Positions 10,253 to 23,759 of a stretch of 64,000 nucleotides of DNA are shown here, one piece after another. The DNA is taken from NCBI RefSeq assembly GCF_947179165.1, contig NC_077244.1, forward strand, positions 15,138,949-15,202,948, read 5' to 3'. Below the pieces are notes generated by a model. That model was not told the DNA's origin and searched no databases. It worked only from the letters and a program-made list of their open reading frames with translations. The stretch's first letter is position 1; each line of letters begins with the position of its first letter. Position numbers and translations under genes: made by a program. Origin of the DNA: Solanum dulcamara (lineage: Eukaryota; Streptophyta; Magnoliopsida; Solanales; Solanaceae).

Positions 10253-12946
10253 TATCACAATCCAACTTCTCAAGTCATGATAGCTCCTACTATGACCCTC
10301 TAGTAAGTAAGCCGGTCCATATTCTAGAACTGTGAGTAATAGGATGTCATGGTAGAAGACCGACAATTTAAGAAAAAAATAGTAATAAAATAATAAGAAC
10401 ACAAATGAATGGTGGAAGAAAATCAAAATATATATAAAACCAAAATATCTCTCCCAGAACCTGGAAGTCACATGTACAGAAATACTACAAAGTGAGTACA
10501 AGTACCAAAAGTGGACAACAGAAATAATACTGTCTAGAAGAGCAACAGACAGAAAAAATGTATACATACAGTGGGAGATGGTTAAATGTAGAATGATTTG
10601 TGCTCACCCTCATCTCCGATCACGACTGCAGCTGGCTTGAAATTAACGTTGATAGCTAGTACTCGGACCTGCATCATGAAGGTAGATAAAGAGTGTAGTT
10701 ATGAGTGTGAGATATAAGGTACTCAGTAGACATCATAGCCGACTGATCAAGGAAAGTGAAAGCAATATTAAAATGAGGAATAAACTCAACAGAAGTCATA
10801 ACATAATGTCAAAGGTAAGGAAAAGTATCAGTAATAAAGATAGGCTAAAATAAGCTAAGGGATCTACACTAAGTATACCTAATTGGGCTCCTATAAGCCC
10901 CGCCAAGACGCACGTGCGTAATTTAAAGTAGAACCCCAGCGAACCGCCATAAACCCATCGAGTATAAACAATGACTACTCTAAAGAGAGTAGGAGCTAGG
11001 GTTCTCCAGGAGTGAATTCCCTAAGAACTGAGGTCGTACCTGTAACCCTGGATACTCTTCTAATTTGACAGTATGGTAGAAGTAGGGCATGTAACCCCGA
11101 TACTCAGCATAAATGGCTAACTCAATAGAGGTAGGGCCTGCACCTTGAATCTCTTTTATAAACAATGAGTCAGTAGAGGTAGGTATTGTACCTCGATGCT
11201 CCATATAAGTAGTAAGTCCATAGAGGTAGGGTTTGTACCCTATGCTTCATGCAAGTATCTAATCCAGATGTCGATCCAACTTCTTTTTCTAGCAAATGCC
11301 TAAAAATCACCCAAAGCTCTCTTTCCTTATCAAGTACAGGAGACAAATATATAAAGTATAACGTCCATAGATCTCTTTTCATAAATAACTAACTCATCAT
11401 ATATATTTGGGCTTCAACCGAAGTTGAAACAGGCCGAATACAAGGTTTAGGAACACCGGCAAATCTCTAAATTCGCAAACTTAGGAAATTGTGGATAAGG
11501 TTGTTCATGGGAGCACAGCTACAGCCTAACTAAGGCCCAAACTACCAGACTCTACTCTGCTAAGTCATTCTACATGGATCTAAGCATATTAGAGCGACGT
11601 TGGGGCATCTAAAGTAAGTTTCCACCAACCTAGACTAAGGCCAACATACATCACACTACTAATAATATGAGACAAAAACTGGTAACATAACCACCAAATA
11701 ATAACAAGGGTCACATGCTTTTTATACCCGAAATTGGACCTAAGACGTGATTTCCACCTAAGGCATGTAAATAAGCTACCCAACATTTCAACATGTTAAC
11801 ACACAATCCAGTTCAATCTAAAAAAAGGAAAATCATAGCCTAGCTATAGGTCGATCGCGCTACTCCAAATTACTTTGCTAGAGATTTTCCTTTCTAGACA
11901 ACCTCTGAATATTGCCTTACTATTAAAAATAGAATCACAATATCATTACGGTCGTTTAGACACTAAAATTGCAAAAAATGAAATGGTGGGTCCTGCACTA
12001 AGAATTTTAGAGTTGACCCCAAAAACAGGTCCTACTCATCTCCCTAAGCTTATATCCCAAAATAGGACACAATTCGAGATCCAAAAGCACCTTAAAAGCA
12101 ATGCACAAGAAAACCCCAAATTTAGCTTTAAAAAACTAACTATGGCAGCAGTGATTTATGAGAAAATACCAGAAATGAAGTCTCCAAAGTTAAAACCAAG
12201 CACACACTGACATTCCTCATGGAAAACCCCAAAATTTCATCTCAAGAATTGCTGAAAATGGACCCAAAATGCTCAAGTTATCAAATCTCAAAATTCACTA
12301 AAAATTTAATCCAAAAATGGCATAGGATAGCTGCTTAAGATGGAAAAATTACCAAAACAAGCCTCAACAATCAAAACCAATCATGCCACAACGATCCTCA
12401 CGAAAAAAACTCGCAAAATAGGCTCTTGAATTAGAAAAAAAAACTAAAATGATCAAGAAATAATTTCTTAAAGTTCGCCACAATTCCATTCCAAAAATAA
12501 CAAGAGACAACATCTAAAGTCGTGAGTTAACATCATACAAAGCCTCTAATCAAGATTCCAAGATTGCCAATGATTTCCCATGAACTTTTCTTGAACTTAG
12601 GCCTTTGAATCACAATTTTTAAGTCTAGAATGAGGGAGAAATTGCCCTTTAAAAATACATCAACTGGCTGATAAACACCACATATTAGCTTTTTAGCTGA
12701 TATGCTCTAAGTTCAAAAACTCTGATGGAGTATTCGGGCCCGTACGCGCAAACGGACTATGCTACCCTATTAAATTTAATGTTACGCACTCAATGGTACA
12801 GTAAAAATTTCCATATGAGGTCTTTACGATTGAATATGGGTCCCACTCCTACTGCCATGTTTAACCAAAATCTACTGAAGGGCTCAGAATGAGTTTGGAA
12901 GCCTTGGGAATCGTACGAAAGGTCGTTCTAGACCAAACTCAATATT
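10253..12946 (-). repeat. Element A 5' LTR, truncated
   Basis: The LTR begins at 10253 as TATCACAATCC, a mutated TGTCACGACC. It aligns with 104-2812 up to about 12946, where the match stops abruptly at AATATT. Roughly the last 400 bp of the LTR are missing. Relative to the 3' LTR it retains about 90 bp around 12770-12860 that are deleted from the other copy. Its minisatellite lies at about 11060-11250. Open frames here (for example 10247-10567 minus, 11875-12210 plus) have no family features. Confidence 0.85.
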
Positions 12947-13024
12947 AGATGTGGCAACCTTGTGACGCACCCCATATTTTGCCAAGAGTTTCTTCACTAT
13001 TTGATTGATGAAGTCTGATCCTCC
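12947..13024 (-). pseudogene. Integrase fragment, Tat/Ogre-like gypsy
   Basis: On the minus strand this encodes GGSDFINQIVKKLLAKYGVR followed by HKVATS. This matches the stretch of Tat-lineage integrases just before YHPQTSGQ (usual form LL.KYGVKHKVATPYHPQTSGQ). The match is cut off exactly where the LTR of element A ends. Upstream coding (about 13025-13145) is not clearly integrase. It is presumably part of element E, whose LTR and PBS lie at 16253-18569. Confidence 0.7.
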
Positions 13025-16000
13025 TTTTTTTCTCTTTAACATTTTTTGTTCGTTGGGACTCATGTCTTTGATGGAAGTTTATACAAGGCATCGGTGGTTC
13101 ATATCTTGAATTTGTGTTAGCTCCATTCTAGCAATGTTGGAGATTATTTGAACTTGACTACGAACTTCTGACAATTCTTGACAGAATTTTCGAGATCTTC
13201 CTCAAAACTTTTATCCCAGTTAGATCTCTTGATAAATACCTCAATTATAAGAAACAAAATGAAAAGTATTTCTATGCAATCGTAACTGGGATCTCTTGAG
13301 GTAATTCCTATAGTTTCAATTAATACCTCAAATATACTTGAGTATCGACAAGATTTGTTCATCCTGCTTCAAACAAAGGTTTAGAATTATATCAATCCTC
13401 ATGTTTTAAGTGCCCTCACAATAGAGAAAGTCATATTTCACATATATCTGAATTATTCGATATGAGGACATTTTTCAAAGTGCACTCATACTCTCAAGAA
13501 TGTTCAACGCATGCAATTGTGATACCATATGCTTGGCCTGTATGTAAGTCTCCACGAATGTGAGAATATTTGGAATGAGATCATGTAGGACTTGTTATTG
13601 CCTTGTAATGTTGGCTTAGGGACGAGTAGGATATTTATTTGGGATAAAAGTGACTTAATCTCTCCTTGAGCATCACACTGAATTTGTGCTTTTGAAGATT
13701 GATACGTCTTTCGGTGCATGACTCTTGCTTTCTAATTGGTTGTTTTTGCATTAATTGCAATACGTCTTTTGGCGCCTGATCCTCTTTTTTATTCCCTTCT
13801 TTAATTTCGACTTCTTTTTGAGCCTTTATTTTCTGATCTTTTTCTCTTTTCACCCCTTCCTTTTGAGGTTTCTCCTCTTTTGTCGGAGTTTTTTTTTGTC
13901 TTGCATCGACCTTGTAGGAGTATTTTTTTTATTTGTTTCAACCTTTTTTTTAAGTGTGCGTAATTCTTGCAGATATGATATATAAAATAATTTAGAGATT
14001 TAGACAAACTCAGAGTGACGTCTCGTAAGTCTAGTGTTCATTGACATTTTCAGTTGGGTAGTGTCTTTTTTCTATTTGCACCAATACATTTCATTTTCTC
14101 TCAACCATCGGTAAGGACACCTATCGTTGTGTTATTTTTCAGATAATCCTCAGAGATTATACATTGGTGTGTTCTTCCGATTTTCTGCAGGAATCACTTG
14201 TTGTTGTGTTCTATTAGGGGATTGTCTCTTATGACTTAAATTCTTCCAACTATTCATGACAATCATATATTGTTATAACCATCCCCGACTATTGTCGAGG
14301 ACGGTTTTCCTACAAAGATATGAGAAAAGTGTGAAAGTGGGGCCATTATAAAAAAAATAAGTAACAAAATATAAGAGTAAAAATTCATAGTCAAAGACTC
14401 TCCGAATTTATCTTTTAGGATGTGTATTGGTGTCTTGTAATAATTAAAGGTCATCGTTATTTCTCATGAATTCTTTGTCCCTGAAAGATTCATAAGAGAA
14501 AGAGTTATGATTTTTCTTAGATTAAAGAATTGAAAGAGACTAGGGTTAAAGTTTGTGGTTGAATATTGCAGTCGATTGTGGATTGCCGTTATTTCCTCTC
14601 TTGAAATAATGTCGTCTCTCATGTATACAAAGAAAACTTCTTAGTTAGGGATAGGGTGTTGACCTCTCAGAATTGAGATCCAATCATTTATCGCATGATT
14701 TCCTTTGATAACAGCCTCTACAAAGGAAAAAAGAATCAATTTTTTGTTGAACTCTCGATCTTTGAGAAGCAAGCCTGTTTGATTTCCGACACAAATCAGT
14801 CTCTTCCTAAAAAAAGAAGAATAACTCAAAAGTCAAAGTATTAGTTTGTGTTTGTAATAATTAATGCAAAATATCACACAAAGAACTAAATATATAAATA
14901 TTGCTTTGTTTGAAGATAAACTAATCCATGGGTGAAGAATGACTAAACAAACAGAAATTGAACCACTTAATTTTAGGATTCATGTGTGAGAAAGGTTGAC
15001 TTGCATTGAATCAAAGATTTCTTGTGCTTCATGCAGACGAAACTTTAAATTTTTTTGTAAGAATGAGGAAAAATTAAAAACTTTAAAGATAAGAACCGAG
15101 CCTTGAAAGGGTGCCTACATATATCACAAAGGAGAATTTACGTCCTACATAGTTCGACTAGCTTGAATTTTACTTTTTTTTAATGAAACATCAACCTTTT
15201 TTTTGAGATGAGAGAGCAAGGTATATAATTTGAGAATAAGGTTCGAATTTTGTTGGAAACTATAGACTCATGGAGTATTTGGACGCACTTTCGATAGTGA
15301 CTTGATATTTATCCCTATGAGGCACTAGAAATTTTTTGAAAAAGAGTGGACTAACATGTCTCCAAATGAAGCAACATATTCACAAAAACGGTTATAACTT
15401 ATAACACATAAACAGTTATTGCGCATCTTAAACAGATATGTGACTTTTTTGTGCCAAAGATAGGCCTAACAATTTGAAGGATATAACATCATTTGAAACA
15501 TTCTATTGCCCCAAAAAATCATATTTATACAAGCTTTATGTATAAATTGGATGGGGATACATAATAGGAAAATGGGATACAAATAACCGATCTCACGCAG
15601 GGGTACAATCATAAATAAGGCTTCGTGAAAAATCTTTGACTTTTTGACATCTCTGAACGCCAACACGTTTTGGATGAAGTAGGAGCTTGTGAAAATTCTT
15701 CTTTGACTAGACTAAGCTAATAAAATAAACTTCTAACCTCGAGGACAATGGTTTGCCAAACGGGCGTATACAACCTTCAAATTTAAACACATAGGTATGA
15801 TCATCCATTTAGGGTGAGGGCCGGTTTAGACTCAAGGTGGTCTTTCTAATGGACCCAATACGCCTTGGTTATTGATCGTCTTAGGCCAATGCGCTAAATC
15901 AGGATTTTGATAACGTTTTTTGCTAGGTTGACTAAGAGTGGCTTTTGCAAGACTGGTAACCCAAGCGGATAACTCAGGCTGGAACTTACAACAACCATTG

Positions 16001-16252
16001 GATGCATGGCGTATCAATAAATTATCGATCGCTCCAAATAAGGGTCAAGTATAAAAAAGCTCGACTATGATTCCGCAAAATCGTTCTTTAATATACTATA
16101 CATTCAATCGAAAGAAGTCATAAAATGCAAATGATAGTTTAATATATAAATTAAAACACACAATTGCGCAATTAAGAAAGCAAGAATTATTAATTATTAC
16201 AAATCCAAACAGGTAGTCAAATAACAATCAAATCTAATGGTCAGAACCGAAT
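13025..16252 (-). other. Element E interior remnant, no intact genes
   Basis: About 3.2 kb lie between an integrase fragment and a PBS-like site of the same polarity, so this is probably the worn gag-pol interior of a Tat/Ogre-like element. A lysine/arginine-rich minus-strand stretch (13635-14007) and several short open frames occur, but none can be assigned to a domain. Poly-T tracts near 13020 and 13890-13950 add frameshifts. Confidence 0.45.
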
Positions 16253-16276
16253 TAAATCTCCAGCAAAGTCGTCGTT
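16253..16276 (-). other. PBS-like leader of element E
   Basis: Next to the LTR the minus strand reads GACGACTTTGCTGGAGATT. This resembles the CGACTCTGCTGGGGA sequence commonly found right after the 5' LTR of plant Tat/Ogre elements. The resemblance is from memory. The matching tRNA was not checked. Confidence 0.55.
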
Positions 16277-16278
16277 TC

Positions 16279-18569
16279 TGTTATGTAGATAAAAGATGGT
16301 TTAAAATTAATTTCAAATTTATAGTGAAAAAATTAATTTTAGAAAAGAAGAGTCGTCACTTAATTTTTTAAAGAAATTAAAAAACTTAATTTAAAAGACC
16401 CTAACAGATTAAAGTCTTAAAAATTCAGAACAAAAGGTACGAGGTTCTTATTTTCACTTTGAGAAGGTGTTAAGCATTCAAAGTGGTTGCTAACACGCGG
16501 TTATCAGATGATTTAAAAAAATTATTTGACTAACTTTTTAAAATATTAATTTAAAATGAAACGAAGACTTTAAAATTATTTTTCAGAAAAAATAATCAAA
16601 CTTAAACATTGAAAATAATATACATGTATATAAAAAAAAGTAAAAATTTATCAAATGACTAATTAAAGGTAGAAAATCATTTAAAAAGTAAATTAACATG
16701 GACTGATTTATTTTTAGAGGAGTCTAATTAAGTTAAAATAAATTAAAATTAATATCTAAGCAAGCAAAAATAACATAAGTAAATAAATTATTACAACCCA
16801 AATCAATATAAATAAACAATAAATAAATTATGAAATATGGTCCGACACTTAGTTTCTGTACGCCTGGACTAATCTATTGGGTCATCTGCGTTTTGGGCCT
16901 TAAGAACAATTCCACTGTATATCGCAGTTGTATATACATTATATATCAGATGGTATATAATCTATATACAATGTATACAATATTATTTTTGTAAATAAAA
17001 TTGTATACACACTATATAGCACATGTTTGTTCCCTGTATCTGTTGTATATCATTATATATCAGACTATATATACATTGTATATCAATATATACAACATTA
17101 TTTTCTTGCATATCAGACTGTATTAATACTGTATATCAATGTATACGATACTGTTTTCCACTTGTATTCCGCGTATACAACTCAATATTAATATTCAAAC
17201 CATAAATATTAGCTTCCTTTTCATGTATCAACTTTTCAACAATTTGAGAAAGATGATGGGAGATTCAAAACTCAATAATATGCAAGGAAAGAGACCAAAA
17301 ATGGACTCGAATCGATATCACATGCATCAAAATAAAATTACATAAGCATCTACTCATTTTAAGATAAACCAAGAAATATACCATTATATGTTAAGGTATC
17401 AAATTGATGGGCATTCTAGAGGTGACTAACAACAGATATTATATGTAAACAAAGAAAAGGAAAGAAGAAATATATTCAAGTAACTAAAGGACATAGATTT
17501 AATATATACGCTATACTAACTCAAATTTTGAAGAAAGAATTAAATCAATTAGGCCATGAAAGTTCTAACTAAATATAACTTAAGCATATTTTTATTATCT
17601 AAATCACGTTAAAAGAAGAAATTGAAAAACATGAAAATCTATATTGTCAAAGAAAACTACTTGAAAAAATAATGAATAAAACTAAGTGTTTTCATTAAAT
17701 AATCCTAACAAATACTAGCTAATTAATCTTAACACATACTAATTATAAGAAATTTCTATCATTAATCTAACTATTCTTAATATATGCTAAAAAAGACTAC
17801 GAATCAACTAAATATAAAATATGAAATAATTAAATAAAATAAAGCTGAAAAAACATTTTACCTTTTTCCGGGCTGCGAGACTGAAGACGACGAGCGGAAG
17901 ACGACTTCACCACCACCCAAGAGCTTGACGGAACTCAATCCATAAAAAGAAAAATTAAAAATTTATACTCGAACCTTCGTGGGTTCAACGTTATAAGAAC
18001 TCCATTCTTAGCCTAAATTTCAAATTCAATCTCCTATTTTCCTAGAAGAAAAATATAAATTGAAAGTTAGAAATTTTCACAACTTTTAGACTGGGAACAA
18101 CAGTCCAAAATCTTAGTCAAGTTAAGAAAATTTCTAACTTTAGGTGGCTAAAAAAACTCCCACTTCTTCTTTCTTCTTAATGAGAATATGAGCTTTTATA
18201 TAGGCTCCAAAAACTCCAAATTCTTTATGAATTTTCGATGTGGAGAATGGGATTTTTTTATATATTTTTAGAAAAAACTAAAAATTTTAAAAATACAAAC
18301 TATAATTAAACTAACCTAACTAACATTGTATTTAGTAAAAAATAAAATCTTTTGAGATAATTTTTGAATAACCATATAAATAGTAATCAAAGATATAGTT
18401 ATATAGAAATATGTATATTATACTAAAATTTATAAAAAGATAAAAATAGTTAAGAATAACATGAAAATATCTTTATTTTTTATAAAAGCTAATTATTTCA
18501 AAATGTTCAAAATTTAAAGAAACTCGATAGCTAATTTGCGTTGTGGGGAGTCAAAATTGGGTGTCAACA
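16279..18569 (-). repeat. Element E 5' LTR (Tat/Ogre-type, 2.3 kb)
   Basis: On the minus strand the LTR starts TGTTGACACCCAATTTTGAC at 18569 and ends ...ACATAACA at 16279. A TATA box (TATATAAAA, plus-strand 18194-18202) lies about 370 bp into it. The segment 16900-17180 is rich in GTATA/TATAC motifs in degenerate tandem. Parts are homologous to 24519-31208 in the opposite orientation: the start (18440-18569 versus 24519-24640) and the part near the end (16380-16560 versus 31040-31200). No matching TSD was found, because the other end of the element is lost. Confidence 0.75.
18194..18202 (-). promoter_or_regulatory. TATA box of element E LTR
   Basis: The minus strand reads GAGCCTATATAAAAGCTC in an otherwise AT-rich U3. 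It is followed about 25-40 bases downstream by a purine-rich leader. This is the likely core promoter of the LTR. Confidence 0.6.
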
Positions 18570-19558
18570 ACAATTATACAATATTCGTAAGTAAACAAGT
18601 TCGTAGACATACATACTATATATATGTTTAACCTAGACCCAACAACTCACCCAAATTTATAATCAATTCCATAAAACTCAAGTCTAGGGTTAAGTCTCAA
18701 TTCCCCCAATAACATAAATCTAATGATATTCGTCTAATATGATACCCTAATATTTAATTACCTATCTCATTATACCAAAATTTAGAGTATAATATGCTAA
18801 ACCGCAAGAATTTCTCTTAACCGGACCATATGCTCAATACCTTAACTATTCAGCAACATTCTGTACCTTATAACTTTCTGCAAATCTAAAGATTCCATCT
18901 ATGATAATGTATAATTTCTAATAATTTCATTCCTCAAGTTCCATTGTCATCATTAGTTAATGATAGTCATTAACTGATTTGTCCACCTACAAAATTACAA
19001 ACACCATAAACTGAGACTTAAACCCAAGTATTTCAATTATGTTTTCCTTTGTTTTTCTTTTTTTCCACCACTCAAATAATAATTAAATAATTAATGATAA
19101 TAGTGTATACCCCTACAACTAAGCATATAATCCTTGATTCTTAAATTTTCAAACAGGCAAGGAGATTACTATCGGTGCACACTTGTCCTAATTTCCTTAC
19201 ACAAGAATAATTTTATAGTAATGATACATTCAAAATCAATAATTTCCTTAAAGATTGAGATACCTGAAGCAATTTTTCTTTCTCCATAGAGGAGTACTCA
19301 CTACTGCAGCAACGTTGTGGGGGTGTTAACCATTATCAAATCCTTTTCTACTCTATTTCAATAATTATAGGATAAGTGGCATAGAGTGTTAAATAAATTA
19401 TCAATTTAGCCCACTAGATAAATTAAATATCTAAAGTTACCCATCAAGTTAATAATCGTAGTTACCGCATAGTTCAATGTTTCCTTTTAAATTTACGGGA
19501 TGAGTCTTTTATAGAATAAGACACTCCAGTACTCAAAATGACCTAATGGGTCATTACA
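18570..19558 (-). repeat. Gypsy LTR fragment ending GGGTCATTACA
   Basis: The fragment ends at 19558 with TGACCTAATGGGTCATTACA, the terminal signature of the TGTCACGACC...TCATTACA LTR class. Its left part is missing: it begins exactly where the element E LTR stops, suggesting that E inserted into it and the far side was later lost. There is no coding. Confidence 0.6.
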
Positions 19559-19847
19559 GTGGCAAGCTTTGAGATTTAGATGATGTTTGACTAATGGCCT
19601 ACTTTTCATTTGATTTATTATTTATTTGCATAGGAATATAACCTAGTGTGATAACCCAATAATTAGATCTTGATATCATAGGATTTAATAAATGTTTTGT
19701 TTTTAATCTTTCAGTGAGAGAAATGTTTCCATTAAACCAGGGTGGTCTTGTTTGAGAAGTTTCCTCTTGAAATAGAACTCCAATCATTATAAAAAAAATT
19801 TAGCTACAAACTTCATCACTAATTTGTTAAGCTTTCAGCACCATATC
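19559..19847. other. Short spacer, nothing recognised
   Basis: About 290 bp of AT-rich DNA between two LTR ends. One short minus-strand open frame (19599-19787) has no family features. Confidence 0.4.
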
Positions 19848-22800
19848 TGTCACGACCCGATTCCTTAGGTCATGATGGCACCTACAATAATCCACCAGTA
19901 GGTAAGTCAATCCGTCAACCTGGAACTTCAAGTAATGGGTTTGAGGACAGAAACCAAATAAGAGTGGCGAATTATAAAAGTAAACAGAATGACTAAGCGG
20001 AAGTAAATCAAAACATGATTTAAACAACTAAAGATCCCTCCCAGAACCTAGAAGTCACAAGTACAGAGCTGCTACAAAATAAAAGACGAGTATAAGTTTT
20101 GAAAGTGGACCAAAAATATATACAACAATTGGCTACTCTCAAAAGGAAAAAGATGGGTCATCCATACTAAAGGAAACAAAAATGATCCAAAAATGCCAAG
20201 TGCTCACCCTAGTCTCCGAAGCTGACTGCAACAGGCTCAATCTATCCACGGCAGTAGCTGGTGCTCGGTCCTGCATTATGAAAGTAGATGCAGAGTATAG
20301 TATGAGTATCAAGACAATAGGTACCCAGTAGGCATCATAGGTCGAGAGTAGAAAAGGTAAAAACAATATGAAAAAGAGGAATAACCTAAATAGGGGTCAA
20401 CATAAGCATCAAAAGGAAAAAGAGTAATACTTATGAGAATTACAGCTAACTATACCCAACTGGTCCCCCATAAGCCCAGTTGGGACACTCGTACACAAGT
20501 TAAATAAAACCCGGACGAACCCCCATAAGTCCGCCGAGTACACAGAATAGCTATAACTACCAAGGCTAGGAACCAAGAATCTGCGAGGTCAGGAATTGAA
20601 GAACTGTATCATTTCCAAACTCAGAATCTCCAAGAGTCAACGAACTAGGGGTGCTTTAGGGGTTGAGACTGGGACCCAAATGCTCACCCGAATATCCAAC
20701 GTGGCCAAGGCCGGGACTGGGTACCCGGATGCTTGCCATAATATATAAGTGCGGTCAAGGTTGGGACTGGGTACTCGAATGCTCGTCATACTATTAAGTC
20801 GGCAGAGGTCGGGGCTGAGTACCCAGATAATCCCCGATAATTCAGAACGGAGGCCGGGACTGGGTACCCGAATGCTCATAGATAATCCAGAATAGAGACC
20901 AGGAATGGATACCCGGATGCTCACAGATATTTTATTCTATGGTGCCGAATATTCTCCTTTCCATTTAAACAATAACAGTATCGAAAATCTCCTTTCCAAT
21001 GAGTCAACCGATATGCCGCCAAAACTAGAACCGAAGCCAAAGTCAACGATCATGAAATCTCGTATTGCAGATGCATCACGAAAGTCACGATTATATCGAT
21101 TTATGGATGAGGATATTTTTAAGAGCAAGGGTAACGCCTAACTAAGGCCAAACTACCAGGTACTAGCCCGCTACACCATTCTACAATGATCTAAGTCCAC
21201 CGGAGCGATGTCGAGGCATCTAAAGAAAATTTACATCCTATACTGAGGCTAACATACTCCATAATATTAACAACATACTCATTCAACTCTCCTTATAATA
21301 CTAATAAATAACGACAAGATACACATATTTCTAAATACCCAAAAAATCTGATAACAAGCCTAAAGCATGATTTCTAACATCTGAGATATACAATTAAACT
21401 ACCCAACTAAAATTCTAACTATTTCAACATGCTTTCACACATTTCATCTCAATCTAAAGAAAAATAAACCGTAGCCTACCTGTAGGCTAAACACGCGATC
21501 TTCAAATTACCGTGCTGGAGATTTTCCCTTTTGAATGGCCTCGGAACGCTGCCACGCTATCAAAAATAGAACCATGATGTCGATACGGTCGTTTAGACAC
21601 TAATATTATAATTTTTAAAGATGGACCAATTTCAGAGTCTAAAAAGAGAATAATGGGACCCGCATACGGAATTCCAAATTTAACCCCCAAAATAGGTTCC
21701 AAACGTCACTCCAAGCTCACAAAGCAGATTTATAACACAATTTAGGGTGGAAAAATAACGCAACATGATCAAACAATCAATTCACATATTTTCAAACTAA
21801 GAAAACAAACAAGGAAGCCTCTTTATGCATTGATTTCTCAAAAAGGAAAATCTCATAATCAAAAAAAAATTACACCATGACATTTCTTGCAAAAAGAAAC
21901 CCCACAATCTAGCCACAAGAATCACTCAAAATGGAGTTATATTGACCAAGATATACTCTTCCAAAATTTAACAAAATTTAATTCTGAAAAATACTAAATC
22001 TGCAGCTAAAAATTAATTTATTACCTCAAATGACATGCCAAAAGAAGATTTTGACACCTCCACAATGTTCTCCTCAAAATTCCACGCAAGATAGCCTCCG
22101 GAATCACCCAAATCGGGTTTATATAGGCCAAGAAATAACTTCTCAAAGTTCTTCAAAAAAATTATTCCGAAAATGGACATTGCTGCAAATAAAATCAAGA
22201 TTTTACCTCAATCGAAACCCTCCCTCAAGATTCCGAGCTAACCAACGGATTTCTCGCGAAAATCTCTTAAAATTATACTCTTGAATCACTATATTTGGAT
22301 TTGAAAAGCTCAAGAAATGAGGGTTCAAAGTTAAGAGAAAAATCTGCAATTTTGCAACAGATTTTTTTCTGGTTTTTGCACTATTTAAAGTCTCTGAACG
22401 AACCTTCGGAATTCGTTCGGAACCCGATAAAAATAAACCATATATTCTACTCTACTAAATTCGACATTATGGACTCAATGTCGCATTCAGAATTCCCATA
22501 AGAGATCATTTTAATAAAAAGTGGGTCCCACACCCAAGTGTCATTTTAAGTCACATTCCACAACGGACCTTGAGATAGACCGGAGCCCTCGTAAAGCGAA
22601 CGAAGGGTCGTTATACACCAAAATCGACATTTCAAAACTAACCGCGCCGTCAGAATTTTCATCCGAGTGCATTTTTCAAGAATGTTGACCAAAGTCAACC
22701 ATAGGCTAACTTTCAAAGTCAAAAGCGCCAACTGGCCCCAAACTCGTATCGATTTCCTCGATAATTATGCCAACAATGCTACTAGCTTAATTTGGTCATT

Positions 22801-23370
22801 TCAGAGCTGATGAAACCATCAGAATTTGAATTCGAGATTTTTTTGACCCGAAACTCGAAAAGTCGCAACTAAATCAACTTAGGCCTTCAAATTATCAAAA
22901 TGGGCTCAGGACCTCTAAAAATTAATCCAACATTTCTTCTCGACTAAAAACCATCTCCCGAATCCAACGGAGTCATCGAAATTTCATTCCGAGCATCTAA
23001 ACTCCAAAAGTTGATCAAAGTCAAACATTGGCTAAAAAATCCTCAAATTCTCAACTCAAGACCTCAAATCTTCGTTACAACTCCAAAATTGATTCTATAA
23101 AGTCTCCTCAGCCAATTTTGACATTTCGGAGCTGCTGGAATCGTCAGAATTTTGTTTTGAGACTTGTATCTCTGATTGACCCCCAAATACCACTTTTTAA
23201 TACTTAAAAGCTTATGAAAGCTCAAAATTTTCAAAGACTTTACTTTCATAGGATTTTCTAAAAATCAACATCCGATACCAATCAGAAATGACTTAGGAAA
23301 ACTAAAGGGAGGGGTAAAATGGTCATTTTACAAAAAATCCAAAAATGACCTTCAGGGTCATTACAATATC
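19843..23370 (-). repeat. Solo LTR 2 with 5-bp TSD
   Basis: The LTR is 19848-23365 (3518 bp), beginning TGTCACGACCCG and ending GGGTCATTACA. Identical target duplications ATATC lie at 19843-19847 and 23366-23370. There is no interior, PBS or PPT, so it is a solo LTR. It is related to the LTRs of element A (shared blocks such as CAGTAGGCATCATAGG and GTAGCCTACCTGTAGGC) but is a distinct subfamily. It contains a minisatellite at 20661-20930. Confidence 0.92.
20661..20930. repeat. ~45-50-bp minisatellite in solo LTR 2
   Basis: About six degenerate units share GGGACTGGGTACCCG(G/A)ATGC, starting near 20661, 20707, 20758, 20807, 20852 and 20897. The array is more GC-rich than its surroundings. It is the counterpart of the ~47-bp arrays in the other LTRs. 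Confidence 0.85.
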
Positions 23371-23732
23371 ATTTGTTTTTTACAATTTTTTTAAAGAGAG
23401 CTTCATTTGAATTATACAAAATTACATATGTGATAAACCAAAATGGTTGGCAATGATGATTTTTCACGATTGTTGGTTGTGGTGATTATACGCCAGAGGA
23501 ATTGTGATAATTGTTTAATTAAACCGATAAAATAGCAAAGATTAGTTACCTTCACATAATTCTATAAGCAAATAATATTAGAATTACATGATGTAGCTAG
23601 TATTGTCTATTAAGCTTCCGGCATTTGAGTTTAGTCTTCTGCTTAGTAGTCAACCAGGTCAAGGGTTCGCTTGAGATCAACAATGGTTTTCGAGTTCCGT
23701 CCACACCTAGGGTGTAGACTCGGAGTGTAACA
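23371..23732 (-). repeat. Gypsy LTR terminal fragment
   Basis: The fragment ends CTCGGAGTGTAACA at 23732, after AGTCAACCAGGTCAAGGGTT and a CCACACCTAGGGTGTAGACT block. I recognise this from the ends of another Solanaceae gypsy LTR class. The left end is unclear. Confidence 0.5.
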
Positions 23733-23759
23733 AATAAACCCTAAAAATAATATTTATAG

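Larger units (their letters stand above)
104..12946 (-). mobile_element. Element A: decayed Tekay/Del-type Ty3-gypsy retrotransposon, nested
   Basis: Read on the minus strand, the order is 5' LTR (10253-12946, truncated), Met-tRNA PBS (10238-10249), gag (from 10043 downward), protease, RT, RNase H, a non-coding remnant, a PPT and the 3' LTR (104-3223). The two LTRs are clearly alignable, for example at 640-720 and 10785-10865. A solo LTR (3734-6815) splits the interior. No integrase or chromodomain is visible between RNase H and the PPT, so the 3' half of pol has been deleted or replaced. Coding parts carry many stops and frameshifts, so the copy is dead. The clade assignment rests on linker and RT similarity and LTR style recalled from family knowledge. 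Confidence 0.85.

Noticed and set aside
13635..14007. Lysine/arginine-rich open frames as a nuclear protein gene
   Set aside because: They arise from a pyrimidine-rich plus strand, overlap each other, and sit in a decayed Tat element interior.
16274..18574. 5-bp TSD around the element E LTR
   Set aside because: GTTTC on the left and ACAAT on the right do not match. The left side is the element interior, so no TSD is expected there.
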